A stretch of DNA of 64,000 bases, taken from positions 124,001 through 188,000 of the forward strand of contig CAAGEE010000002.1 in NCBI GenBank assembly GCA_900768815.1, in the 5' to 3' direction. Shown piece after piece: positions 23,321 to 31,787 of this stretch (positions within the stretch are counted from its first letter, which is position 1; each line of letters begins with the position of its first letter). Source of the DNA: Bacilli bacterium (lineage in GTDB: Bacteria; Bacillota_I; Bacilli_A; RF39; UBA660). The notes beneath the pieces are model-generated. The model saw only the letters and a program-made list of their open reading frames with translations, did no database searches and was not told the origin of the DNA. The position numbers and the translations under genes were made by a program.

Positions 23321-24418
23321 GTGAAGAGATTAACTACATCACCTAGACATGATGGTTTCAGAATGCCTGGTGAATTTGAAAAACATAGAGGTACTTATAT
23401 TATTTGGCCTGAGAGACCAGATAACTGGAGATTAGGTGCAAAGCCAGCACAAGAAGTATTTGTAAAAGTTGCTTCTGTTATTGGTAAATATGAGCCTTGT
23501 ACTATGGTTGTTAGTCGTAGTCAATATTCTAATGCAAGAGGAATGTTACCAGACTATGTAAGAGTAGTTGAAATGAGTAATGATGATGCTTGGATTAGAG
23601 ATTGTGGAGCAACATTTGTTATTAATAAGAAAGGTGTTATCCGTGGTGTTGATTGGACTTTCAATGCTTGGGGAGGATTAGTTGATGGTTTATACTTCCC
23701 ATGGGATCAAGATGACAAAATTGCTCAAAAGATGTGTGAACTAGAAGATGCTGATAGTTATCGTTTAGATGATTTCATTTTAGAGGGTGGATCTATTCAT
23801 ACAGATGGTGAAGGTACTTTAATGGTTACAGAGGAGTGCTTATTATCTGAAGGAAGAAACTCTAACATGACTAAAAAGCAAATTGAGAAAAAGTTATGTG
23901 AATATTTAAATGTTTCTAAAGTTTTATGGATTCCTAGAGGAATTTATAATGATGAAACTAATGGACATGTTGATAATATGTGTAACTTTGTTAAACCTGG
24001 AGTTGTTGTACTTGCTTGGACTGAAGATAAAAATGATCCTCAATATGAAAGAAGTGTTGAGGCATATGAATACTTAAGTAAGCAAAAAGATGCTAAAGGT
24101 AGAAAGTTAGAAATACATAAATTATTAACTCCTGCACCTATTTTAATTACTAAAGAGGAATCTTTGGGAGTAGATGCAGTTGAGGGTACATTACCTAGAC
24201 AAGAAGGAGATAGAATGGCTGCTTCTTATGTAAACTACTATACTGGAAATGGATTTATTGCTTTGCCAGTATTTGGAGATCCACATGATGAGCTTGCTAT
24301 TAAGACTTTACAAGAGTTATATCCTGATAGAGTAATTGAACCAATCTATGCAAGAGAAATCTTACTAGGTGGAGGAAATATTCATTGTATTACTCAACAA
24401 GTACCTGCTAAAAAGTAG
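23321..24418 (+). CDS. aguA: Agmatine deiminase
   Basis: The enzyme converts agmatine to N-carbamoylputrescine and ammonia. The 365-residue product starts with GTG behind AAGAAGGGAT. It has the guanidino-group-modifying family markers: FRMPGEFEKH..TYIIWPERPDN, NDDAWIRDCGATFV, LEGGSIHTDGEGT, TNGHVDN, and the nucleophile in GGGNIHCITQQ at Cys356. Catalytic Asp, Glu, His and Cys are all present. A terminator follows 20 bases later, so carbamate kinase, the usual last gene, is not in this operon. Confidence 0.95.
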   Translation: MKRLTTSPRHDGFRMPGEFEKHRGTYIIWPERPDNWRLGAKPAQEVFVKVASVIGKYEPCTMVVSRSQYSNARGMLPDYVRVVEMSNDDAWIRDCGATFVINKKGVIRGVDWTFNAWGGLVDGLYFPWDQDDKIAQKMCELEDADSYRLDDFILEGGSIHTDGEGTLMVTEECLLSEGRNSNMTKKQIEKKLCEYLNVSKVLWIPRGIYNDETNGHVDNMCNFVKPGVVVLAWTEDKNDPQYERSVEAYEYLSKQKDAKGRKLEIHKLLTPAPILITKEESLGVDAVEGTLPRQEGDRMAASYVNYYTGNGFIALPVFGDPHDELAIKTLQELYPDRVIEPIYAREILLGGGNIHCITQQVPAKK

Positions 24419-24433
24419 GAAAAACATTATAGA

Positions 24434-24461
24434 GATCATCTCCTTGGAGATGGTCTTTTAG
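24434..24461 (+). terminator. Terminator of ptcA-aguD-aguA
   Basis: GATCATCTCC pairs with GGAGATGGTC (one mismatch-type G.T), followed by TTTTAGTTT. Confidence 0.8.
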
Positions 24462-24462
24462 T

Positions 24463-24491
24463 TTGACTTCAATATTTATTCATGGTATTAT
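24463..24491 (+). promoter_or_regulatory. Sigma-A-type promoter
   Basis: TTGACT at 24463-24468, a 17-base spacer and TATTAT at 24486-24491, 33 bases before the next start codon. Confidence 0.7.
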
Positions 24492-24524
24492 TAGTGAAAC
24501 GATACTGTTTAGAAGGATGAGTTT

Positions 24525-25442
24525 ATGGAGAAGAGTGAAGTAAATAAGGGTGCATTTGTTGATTATAGTGATTTTGTACAAAAAAATGGAAGAATTTTGG
24601 CTAAGAGAAAAGCTGGTTTTCATAGTAATGAAGTACTTGAAATGATGATAGAAGAGTATGTTTTAATGATTCGGTCTGCGGCTAGACATTTAGATTATTT
24701 AGATACAGCTTTTATGAGTTCTACTAGACAGATTGCTATTTATATGGCGGAGTTGGCAGAATGTATAACTGGACGTTATTTTAAGGGAAGATATATGGAA
24801 TTATCTGATGCAATGATTGATTTATTGATTAGAGATTTTAGAACAGCTTTGAAAAGAGATGGAGACAGGGATGTTTTGATAAAAATGATACCAGCTATTG
24901 GTGTTAGTGAAAAGAATGGACTTATTTCTAGTGTTAAGAGTTTTACATTTTATGTTGGTAATGAAGCTGTTTTAGGTATTAGAACTTTTGAGGATGATAG
25001 GTTTAATAATGAAGCAATGGTTAGTTGTGATCAGTCTAGAAAAAATGGTTTTTATAAAGCTTGTAGAGTTGTTTCTAAAAATTATATTTTGGGAGAGAAT
25101 GGAGTTTTTGTTAATGCTAGTGAAAAAAGTTTTTTAGATACTTTTAGAGATACTGGTAAGGATGACTTTTTATTTAATCCAGATTTGGAGTATTATTATT
25201 TTCCTTATTTAGGATTTGTTGATGTTGTAGGAAAATATGTATATATTGATAGAAGTGAAGGTATTAGAAAAGTTGTTTCTGATGAAGGAGAAAAAGTATA
25301 TAGATTTAAACCTGTATTGTTAGATTGTGCTTTTGTAGGTGGACCATTAAAAGATAATGATGAGATTTTTTCTCAAGCATTTAAGTGTGAGGTTGAGTCT
25401 TTTAAGCCTAAACAATTGGTTAAGTCTAAACAAGATGAATAG
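24525..25442 (+). CDS. Hypothetical cytoplasmic protein
   Basis: The 305-residue product has no signal or membrane segment. The first half is helical (LEMMIEEYVLMIRSAARHLD, YMAELAECITGRYFKGRYME); the second half is beta-rich with SFTFYVGNEAVLGIRTF and YVYIDRSEGIRKVV. No recognised motif. It has its own promoter and runs into the YbaK gene with an ORF overlap region, so the two are probably cotranscribed. Function unknown. Confidence 0.75.
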   Translation: MEKSEVNKGAFVDYSDFVQKNGRILAKRKAGFHSNEVLEMMIEEYVLMIRSAARHLDYLDTAFMSSTRQIAIYMAELAECITGRYFKGRYMELSDAMIDLLIRDFRTALKRDGDRDVLIKMIPAIGVSEKNGLISSVKSFTFYVGNEAVLGIRTFEDDRFNNEAMVSCDQSRKNGFYKACRVVSKNYILGENGVFVNASEKSFLDTFRDTGKDDFLFNPDLEYYYFPYLGFVDVVGKYVYIDRSEGIRKVVSDEGEKVYRFKPVLLDCAFVGGPLKDNDEIFSQAFKCEVESFKPKQLVKSKQDE

Positions 25443-25452
25443 GAGTGATAGT

Positions 25453-25917
25453 GTGTCATTTGATAGAGCAAAGAGAGATTTAGTTAAACATAATTTAGAA
25501 AGTCATATATTAGTATTTGAAGAGTCTTCAGCAACTGTAAGTGAAGCTGCTTTAGCTGTTGGTGTTAGTGAAGGAGAAATTGCTAAAACATTGTCTTTTT
25601 ATGTTGATGATAAACCGATTTTAATCGTAGCAGCGGGAGATGTAAAAATAGATAATGCTAAATATAGGCATTTTTTTGGTAAAAAGGCTAAAATGATTCC
25701 ATTTGAAGAAGTTGAAGAAGTTATTGGGCATAAAGTAGGTGGGGTTTGTCCTTTTGGTGTAAATCCTGGAGTGGATGTTTTCTTAGATATTTCTTTGAAG
25801 GTATATGAACATGTTTATCCGGCTTGTGGTACGGGAAATAGTGCTGTTAAACTTAGTATAAAAGAGTTGGAGGACAGTTCTAATTATAAAGAATGGATAG
25901 ATGTATGTAAAAAATAG
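25453..25917 (+). CDS. YbaK/EbsC family aminoacyl-tRNA deacylase
   Basis: The 154-residue protein contains the YbaK-domain features LVFEESSATVSEAA, EGEIAKTLSF, the catalytic-lysine strand region AAGDVKIDNAK and GGVCPFG near the middle. Such proteins hydrolyse misacylated tRNA, often Cys-tRNA-Pro. The start is GTG at 25453, correctly spaced behind AGGAGTGAT; longer upstream starts run inside the previous gene. A terminator overlaps its stop. Confidence 0.88.
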   Translation: MSFDRAKRDLVKHNLESHILVFEESSATVSEAALAVGVSEGEIAKTLSFYVDDKPILIVAAGDVKIDNAKYRHFFGKKAKMIPFEEVEEVIGHKVGGVCPFGVNPGVDVFLDISLKVYEHVYPACGTGNSAVKLSIKELEDSSNYKEWIDVCKK

Positions 25918-25933
25918 CTTTTGCTATTTTTTT
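25911..25933 (+). terminator. Terminator after the YbaK gene
   Basis: AAAATAGC-tttt-GCTATTTT followed by TTT; the stop codon is in the 5' arm. Confidence 0.8.
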
Positions 25934-25990
25934 CTTGCTATTTTTCAAGAAATAGTATATTATATATGCAAATTTTAAGTGGGTGGTATT

Positions 25991-27655
25991 GTGAGTGAAA
26001 AAGTAGTTGTTACATTGATGAAGAAAAGAAAAATTACTGATGAATGTTCAATTTTTACAGTTTCTTCTACTAGAGTTGGTTATTATGATCCTAGAGTTAA
26101 TCTTTTTTATGATAGTAAAACTAAAGGATGTTATCCAAATATTAGGAATGTTGCTAGTTATAGGAAAGATAATACTTTAGCTTTTGATAACTTGGTAAGA
26201 TATGATGATTTAGAGCAAGCTATGGTTGATGGTGGTACTTTTAATGAGGCATTGAAAAGATATACAGACGAATGTAAGAGACATTTTTATGTTGTTATTT
26301 CTAAGAATGAAAAAAATAGTTCGGTTATTACTTTGAATGTTGATGATTTTGAGGATACTACTAAAAAGATAAAAGACATTTCAGCTTTACTTTGTGGTAT
26401 AGGTAAAGATGAGCATAATAAGCGGTTATTGGATATGGATGTTGATGAGGCTTTACTTAGTCTTCGTGATATGATTACTGATGGTGGTAGAAGTAAAGAG
26501 GACTTGGAACTTTTGAAGAATGAGCTTTTATATTATCGCTGTATTGTTAATGAACTTTTAAAACTTGTGTCTTTTGAAATGGATGATCAAGCTGTTGATA
26601 CGAAAAAAGATAATATGCTTGCTAAAGATAATATGCTTGCTAAAGATAATGTTTCTACTGATAGTTCTGAAAAGCTACTACTTAATGATATAAATATTGA
26701 TGAATTAGTTGATTCAATAACAAAGATAGTTGTTCATCAAGATGATGCTGTAAATAGACTTGTACTTGAGATTGAACGTAATCTAGCAACTGTTGGAGAA
26801 AAAGATGGTATTTTAATAACTGGTTCTACTGGTGTGGGTAAGACATTGACTATTAATTTAATTGCTAAATACTTAGATAGACCAGTTAAAATAATTGATT
26901 CAACACAACTTACAGTTCCTGGTTATGTTGGAAAAGATATAGAAGACTATTTGTATGAACTTTTATGTGATTGTAATGGAGATATTAAAAAAGCTGAACA
27001 AGCTATTATTTTCTTTGATGAAATAGATAAGAAAGGATCGGAAAAAAAGTCTGATATTTCAGGACAAGGGGTTTTAAATGTATTATTAAAGTTTTTAGAT
27101 GGTACAGTATATGATGTAACGTCTGATAGGCGTATTCCTGGTTCTGCTCAAAAGATATCTACAAAGAATATGTTAGTACTTGCTGGTGGTAGCTTTTTCG
27201 ATGTTTATAAGAATAGTGGTCCTAAACAAATAGGTTTTTTAGATAAAAAAGAAAAAAAATATATACCTAGTGCAAATGATTTTGTAGAAAAAGGTATGAT
27301 GACAAAAGATTTTATAGGAAGATTTCCTATCATTATACATTATGATGATTTAGATACTGAGGCTTTAGTTGATGTTTTGATTAATTCGGAATCATCTCCT
27401 TTAAAGAGAGAAGAGGATGTATTTTCAAAGGCCGGTGTTAAGTTAACGGTAACAGAAGATTATATGAATGCTGTTGCTAGAGCCGCTGCTGATATGGAAA
27501 CTGGTGCCAGAGGATTAAAAGGCATTGTTAAAAATACTACTTGGCCAAGTTATGCTAAAGTTAAGTCAGAACCTGGTATATATAGAGAAGTTATTTTGGA
27601 TGAGAAGACTGTTAGTGATAATAAAGTATATACATTAAGAAAAAAAGACGATTAA
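25991..27655 (+). CDS. ClpX-like AAA+ unfoldase with a non-ClpX N-terminal region
   Basis: The C-terminal half (about residues 225-555) is a ClpX/HslU-clade AAA+ module: Walker A GSTGVGKT at 278-285, pore loop GYVG near 311, Walker B IIFFDEIDK near 340, an IGF tripeptide near 414 at the place of the ClpX loop that docks on ClpP, then DFIGRFP and sensor-2 GARGLKG near 507. The first 200 residues have no zinc-binding ClpX domain and no motif I know; they include FTVSSTRVGYYDPRV and several helices. A linker holds three short repeats (KDNMLAKDN). GTG at 25991 follows GGGTGG. It is probably a second unfoldase beside the normal ClpX; the substrate is unknown. Confidence 0.82.
   Translation: MSEKVVVTLMKKRKITDECSIFTVSSTRVGYYDPRVNLFYDSKTKGCYPNIRNVASYRKDNTLAFDNLVRYDDLEQAMVDGGTFNEALKRYTDECKRHFYVVISKNEKNSSVITLNVDDFEDTTKKIKDISALLCGIGKDEHNKRLLDMDVDEALLSLRDMITDGGRSKEDLELLKNELLYYRCIVNELLKLVSFEMDDQAVDTKKDNMLAKDNMLAKDNVSTDSSEKLLLNDINIDELVDSITKIVVHQDDAVNRLVLEIERNLATVGEKDGILITGSTGVGKTLTINLIAKYLDRPVKIIDSTQLTVPGYVGKDIEDYLYELLCDCNGDIKKAEQAIIFFDEIDKKGSEKKSDISGQGVLNVLLKFLDGTVYDVTSDRRIPGSAQKISTKNMLVLAGGSFFDVYKNSGPKQIGFLDKKEKKYIPSANDFVEKGMMTKDFIGRFPIIIHYDDLDTEALVDVLINSESSPLKREEDVFSKAGVKLTVTEDYMNAVARAAADMETGARGLKGIVKNTTWPSYAKVKSEPGIYREVILDEKTVSDNKVYTLRKKDD
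26609..26656 (+). repeat. In-frame 18-bp tandem repeat in the ClpX-like gene
   Basis: GATAATATGCTTGCTAAA occurs twice without change, then begins a third time (GATAATG). It encodes DNMLAK units in the linker between the N-terminal region and the AAA+ module, a site prone to slippage. Confidence 0.85.
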
Positions 27656-27669
27656 TTATCGTCTTTTTA
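27642..27669. terminator. Bidirectional terminator
   Basis: AAAAAGACGAT-taatt-ATCGTCTTTTT; it serves the ClpX-like gene (+) and the 113-residue gene (-). Confidence 0.85.
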
Positions 27670-28008
27670 ATTGTTATGTCTTTCTTTGTAAGCTTTCTTT
27701 AACTGTTTTACCTGTTCTTTAGTTATATCTTCTGCTGGTGTTAGTCTTTCTGGGTCTACGAATTGACAAGCTTCACCAATACCATTTCCTGCGTTTTCTG
27801 TAATCTGTGTTAGGTAATCGTAAGCTTCTTCTTTACGAATAGGCGCTTCTCCATTTTCGGCATTTATTAATACGCCAAATCTGTTTTTATAAAAGATTGC
27901 ATCTTTTCTTACAGTAGTACGTCTTGTAACTAAAGTTTTGATTCCTTTATAGATTTTTATTCTTTCAACAGTCATTCTTTCAATATTTCCTCTATAATAT
28001 TTTGTCAT
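27667..28008 (-). CDS. Hypothetical basic 113-residue protein
   Basis: The product is basic in its first half (ERMTVERIKIYKGIKTLVTR, RTTVRKDAIFYKNRFGV) and ends in a lysine-rich helix (TKEQVKQLKKAYKERHNN). No signal or membrane segment; no family recognised. The ATG follows AGGTGATGAA. It is monocistronic and converges on the ClpX-like gene. Function unknown. Confidence 0.7.
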   Translation of the reverse strand: MTKYYRGNIERMTVERIKIYKGIKTLVTRRTTVRKDAIFYKNRFGVLINAENGEAPIRKEEAYDYLTQITENAGNGIGEACQFVDPERLTPAEDITKEQVKQLKKAYKERHNN

Positions 28009-28111
28009 TTTTCATCACCTGGGTCTTATTATACTATATTTTTCTTTTTATAGCAAACTTTTCTTCATTTTAAGTATATGCACTAGGTTTTGAAAAAAGT
28101 TAAAAAAAGTA

Positions 28112-28140
28112 TTGAAAAACAAAAATCATTTTGTTATAAT
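28112..28140 (+). promoter_or_regulatory. Promoter of tRNA-Met
   Basis: TTGAAA, a 17-base spacer and TATAAT end 19 bases before the tRNA. Confidence 0.8.
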
Positions 28141-28159
28141 TAGTTTGTTACTTGCAAAT

Positions 28160-28236
28160 GGCGATGTAGCTCAGCTGGCTAGAGCGTCCGGTTCATACCC
28201 GGAAGGTCGGGGGTTCGATTCCCTCCGTCGCTACCA
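28160..28236 (+). tRNA. tRNA-Met (anticodon CAT)
   Basis: The 77-base gene has a complete cloverleaf: acceptor GGCGATG/CGTCGCT with G.T pairs, anticodon stem TCCGG/CCGGA with loop TTCATAC, T-loop TTCGATT, encoded CCA. The initiator hallmark of three consecutive G-C pairs (GGG/CCC) is missing, so it is an elongator Met; a lysidine-modified tRNA-Ile is the other possibility for a CAT anticodon. Confidence 0.93.
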
Positions 28237-28339
28237 ATTATGATGTTAACTCGGAATGCTTTTTTCGAGTTTTTATTTTTACTTTTATTTTTCTTTATTT
28301 TTTTTTGATATTGTTGTAAAATTGAATTGTTAAGTTTAT

Positions 28340-28415
28340 TGCCCTATAGCCAAGTGGTAAGGCAGTGCGCTCTGACCGCACCATTTCGTTAGTTCGAATC
28401 TAACTAGGGCAGCCA
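28340..28415 (+). tRNA. tRNA-Gln (anticodon CTG)
   Basis: The acceptor TGCCCTA/TAGGGCA with U1-A72 and discriminator G is typical of tRNA-Gln; anticodon stem GTGCG/CGCAC, loop CTCTGAC, T-arm GTTCGAATC, encoded CCA. It lies 30 bases before gltX. CTG as anticodon in an AT-rich genome implies a second tRNA-Gln(TTG) elsewhere. Confidence 0.93.
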
Positions 28416-28445
28416 ATATGGATATTAATACAGAGAGGTGTATTT

Positions 28446-30104
28446 ATGAATAAAGAAGAAAGATGCGAATTAGCAGAGATTTTATTTCCTAATATTACAA
28501 AGACTAGAGAATATTATGAAGAATTATATCCAGAAAGAGATTTAGATGAAGGCGCAATGGTAACAAGATATGGACCTTCTCCAACTGGTAGTGTTCATTT
28601 AGGTAACTTATATTCAGCTTTTTGTGATATGGTTTATGCTAGACAAAGTAAAGGTGTTTTCTTTTTAAGAATTGAAGATACAGATCAAAAACGTATGGTT
28701 GAGGGTGGAATTGAAAATATCGTTAGTGTTTTACATGGATTTGATATTTTACCTACAGAGGGTTATAGCTTTGGAGGTAAATATGGATCTTATCAACAAA
28801 GTGAACGTGCAGAGATTTATCAAACTTATGTAAAAGATTTAATTAAACAAGGACTTGCTTATCCATGTTTTATGACTGAAGAAGAACTTAATAATATAAG
28901 AGAAGAGCAAGAGATAAATAAAGTAAGAACTGGTGTTTATGGTATTTATGCTGTTGATAGGGATTTATCACTTGAAGAGATAAAAGAAAAACTTGCTAGA
29001 GGAGAAGAATATGTTATTAGATTAAAATCTCCAGGAGATGCTAGTAAGACAATTGAAGTAGTTGATTGCATTAAAGGAAAAATGAAATTTCCAGAGCATG
29101 ATACAGATACAGTACTTTTAAAGAAAAATGGAATTCCTACTTATCACTTTGCACATGCGATAGATGATCATTTAATGCATACAACTCATGTTATTCGTGG
29201 AGATGAATGGGTTTCTAGTTTGCCTTTACATATTCAATTATTTGAAGTTCTTGGTTTTAAGAAAGTTCAATATGCACATATTGCTCCTATTACAATTAAA
29301 GATCAAGAAACAGGAACAATTCGTAAAATAAGTAAGAGAAAAGATCCTTGGGCTGGAGTTAAATACTATGAAGAAGGTGGAATTCCAATAGAGGCATTAC
29401 ATCTTTATCTAGCAACAATTACAAATACTAATTTTGAGGAATGGTATTTAGCAAATCAAGATAAAACTATAGAAGATTTTACTTTTAGTTTTGATAAACA
29501 AGCTATTGGTGGAACTAGTTTTGATGAGGCTAAGTTTAATAATATTTGTAAAACATATTTTTCAAGAAAGACTGGCAAGGAAGTATATGATGAGACGCTT
29601 GTTTGGGCTAAAAAATATGATCAAGACTACGCTAAGTTATTAGAAGAAAATAAAGACAGAATGATTAAGTTCTTAAGTATAGAAAAAGATGGACCTAGAC
29701 CTAGAAAAGATATAGCTAAGTATAGTGATGTTAAAGAGGAGTTCTCTTATGCAATTGATTCAATGTTTGATAGTGAGAACTATTCTAAATATGATGGAGA
29801 TAAGACTTATGATGTTTCATTAGTAAGTGAATATTTAGATAATCTTGATTTAGATGTTACTAATGAAGAATGGTTTAATATGACTAAAGAGTTTGCTAGT
29901 AGTCATGGATATGCTGCTAGTCCAAAGGATTATAAAAAGAATCCAAATGAGTATAAGGGTCATGTTGGGGATATATGTGAAGCTATTAGAGTTATGATAA
30001 CAGGAAGAAGACAATCTCCTGATTTATTCTCAATTATGAAAATACTTGGAAAAGATAATATAAGAAATAGAGTAGAACTATATAAGAGAAGTATAGAGAA
30101 GTAA
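28446..30104 (+). CDS. gltX: Glutamate--tRNA ligase
   Basis: The 552-residue class I synthetase has YGPSPTGSVHLGNL as its HIGH region, FLRIEDTDQKR after it, HVIRGDEWVSS in the middle and KISKRKDPWAG as its KMSKS motif. The anticodon-binding C-terminal part is longer than average. It follows tRNA-Gln directly; if no GlnRS exists, it may mischarge tRNA-Gln for correction by GatCAB (inference). No T-box is present. ATG follows AGAGAGGTG. Confidence 0.92.
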   Translation: MNKEERCELAEILFPNITKTREYYEELYPERDLDEGAMVTRYGPSPTGSVHLGNLYSAFCDMVYARQSKGVFFLRIEDTDQKRMVEGGIENIVSVLHGFDILPTEGYSFGGKYGSYQQSERAEIYQTYVKDLIKQGLAYPCFMTEEELNNIREEQEINKVRTGVYGIYAVDRDLSLEEIKEKLARGEEYVIRLKSPGDASKTIEVVDCIKGKMKFPEHDTDTVLLKKNGIPTYHFAHAIDDHLMHTTHVIRGDEWVSSLPLHIQLFEVLGFKKVQYAHIAPITIKDQETGTIRKISKRKDPWAGVKYYEEGGIPIEALHLYLATITNTNFEEWYLANQDKTIEDFTFSFDKQAIGGTSFDEAKFNNICKTYFSRKTGKEVYDETLVWAKKYDQDYAKLLEENKDRMIKFLSIEKDGPRPRKDIAKYSDVKEEFSYAIDSMFDSENYSKYDGDKTYDVSLVSEYLDNLDLDVTNEEWFNMTKEFASSHGYAASPKDYKKNPNEYKGHVGDICEAIRVMITGRRQSPDLFSIMKILGKDNIRNRVELYKRSIEK

Positions 30105-30125
30105 AATATTACTTCTTTTCTTTTT
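30098..30125 (+). terminator. Terminator of gltX
   Basis: GAAGTAA-aata-TTACTTC, followed by TTTTCTTTTT. Confidence 0.8.
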
Positions 30126-30192
30126 AGTTAAGATTGATTATTTTTAATTTTTATGATATTATATAGACCAATTCTTAAATGGGGGGATTAAT

Positions 30193-31719
30193 ATGTCAAA
30201 ACAAGATATTAAACATAATTTAAGACGTTTGTTAAATTATAATACTCTTTCAGATGGACAGAGAGTTACAGTTGAAAAACTACTTGCTAAATTAAAAAGT
30301 GAGAATGATGATGGTTATGCATTATATTTAAGTAAATATTACTTTTTAGATGGAAAATACAGTGAGGCTAAAAAGCTTTTACAAGAAGTATTAGAGTCTG
30401 GTAAAAATGATTTTTCAGTTTATTATGGATTATATAAGATTGCTGTTAAAGAAGGGGAATTTGATAAAGCATATCAATATGTTTCAATGGCTGATGCTGT
30501 TAAAACTGATCCTGGACTTGATTTGGCTTTAGCTATTGGAGTTAGTCAGATAACGAGTGATTTAGATAAAGATCCTACTTTATTAGAAGAAAATGATTAT
30601 CAAGTTGAAATAAATACAGATGCTTATAGAGATAATAGTTTAATAAATAGACTATATGTTGAAGCAATGGAAGAGTTTAATAGAGGAAACTATATTACAG
30701 CTAGAAATAAGATTGCAAAAATAACAAGATTACCTAATTCATACAATATATCTAATATTCCGTTTGCATTTTATATATTGGCAGATAATATGGATGCTTT
30801 AGTTATGAGACAAAAAGAAGTATTTTTTCAAAAAATAGAATCTAATGATGGAAAAGTAGAAATAGATGGAAAATTAGATGATGTTAGTTGTCAAAGATTA
30901 CTTAATTATATATATATGGAGATTACTAGAGATATCGATTTGGCTGAGAGGCTATTTACAGAAAATGAACAATTATTTGTAGATGAAGCTAATTCTGTAG
31001 TTACTTATTTTGTTAGGAAAAGAATAGCAGAAAGAAAATTTTCTAGAAATATGGATGCCGAACAATTTAAGAAATATAGAAACTATATTAAAAGTGTTAA
31101 AGCTCTTATTAAAGAAGAAAAATATGGTGATGTTATAGAAATATGCAAAAAAGGAAAAGAAGAGACTGGAATTGCAGATTTTGATTATTATATGGGAAAA
31201 GCCTTATTTAGAATGCAGAATTATGAAAATGCTGAAAAGCAATTACTAGGTTACTTAGGTGTTGGATCATATAAAGCAATTAAAGCAATGCATTATTTAT
31301 TAACTATGTATAAAAGAGAAGGAAGAGTTGCTGAAGCCAATGAAGTTGCTAGACAAATGAGAATGTTAGATGAATACTTTATAGATGATACAGATATCTT
31401 TAAGAAAACTAGAAAAAAAAGTACTAAAAAATTAGAAAGTGATAAACCAGTAGTTACATGTAAAAGTGTTAGAATGGATATTGATAAAGAGTTTGAAAAA
31501 GTGGGAGAATTAAAACTAGAAGATTTTGATACGTATACATTTAGACAAAAAATGGCTATTATTAGAAATTTACATATGTGTAATAATCCTAAGTTGGCTC
31601 AAAAACTTACAAAACAAGTTACTGCTAGTACTACTGATCCATTATTGAGAAAAGTAATTAATAAAGAAAAAGAGGGGATATCTTTATATAAAGCAAAAGG
31701 TAAATTTGGACAAGTTTAG
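30193..31719 (+). CDS. Tetratricopeptide-repeat protein
   Basis: The 508-residue product lacks signal and membrane segments. TPR-like helix pairs are visible: YALYLSKYYFLDGKYSEAKK, FSVYYGLYKIAVKEGEFDKA, and near the C-terminal third FDYYMGKALFRMQNYENAEK then YKAIKAMHYLLTMYKREGRV. The middle (residues 100-300) is less regular. TPR proteins are protein-protein scaffolds; partner unknown. It has its own ribosome site (GGGGGGAT) and is flanked by unrelated genes. Confidence 0.78.
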   Translation: MSKQDIKHNLRRLLNYNTLSDGQRVTVEKLLAKLKSENDDGYALYLSKYYFLDGKYSEAKKLLQEVLESGKNDFSVYYGLYKIAVKEGEFDKAYQYVSMADAVKTDPGLDLALAIGVSQITSDLDKDPTLLEENDYQVEINTDAYRDNSLINRLYVEAMEEFNRGNYITARNKIAKITRLPNSYNISNIPFAFYILADNMDALVMRQKEVFFQKIESNDGKVEIDGKLDDVSCQRLLNYIYMEITRDIDLAERLFTENEQLFVDEANSVVTYFVRKRIAERKFSRNMDAEQFKKYRNYIKSVKALIKEEKYGDVIEICKKGKEETGIADFDYYMGKALFRMQNYENAEKQLLGYLGVGSYKAIKAMHYLLTMYKREGRVAEANEVARQMRMLDEYFIDDTDIFKKTRKKSTKKLESDKPVVTCKSVRMDIDKEFEKVGELKLEDFDTYTFRQKMAIIRNLHMCNNPKLAQKLTKQVTASTTDPLLRKVINKEKEGISLYKAKGKFGQV

Positions 31720-31787
31720 TTCTAATTTATCTTTTTCTTTTCTTTTATAATTAATTAGGTTATAATTTATAATAAGGAGGAGATAAG

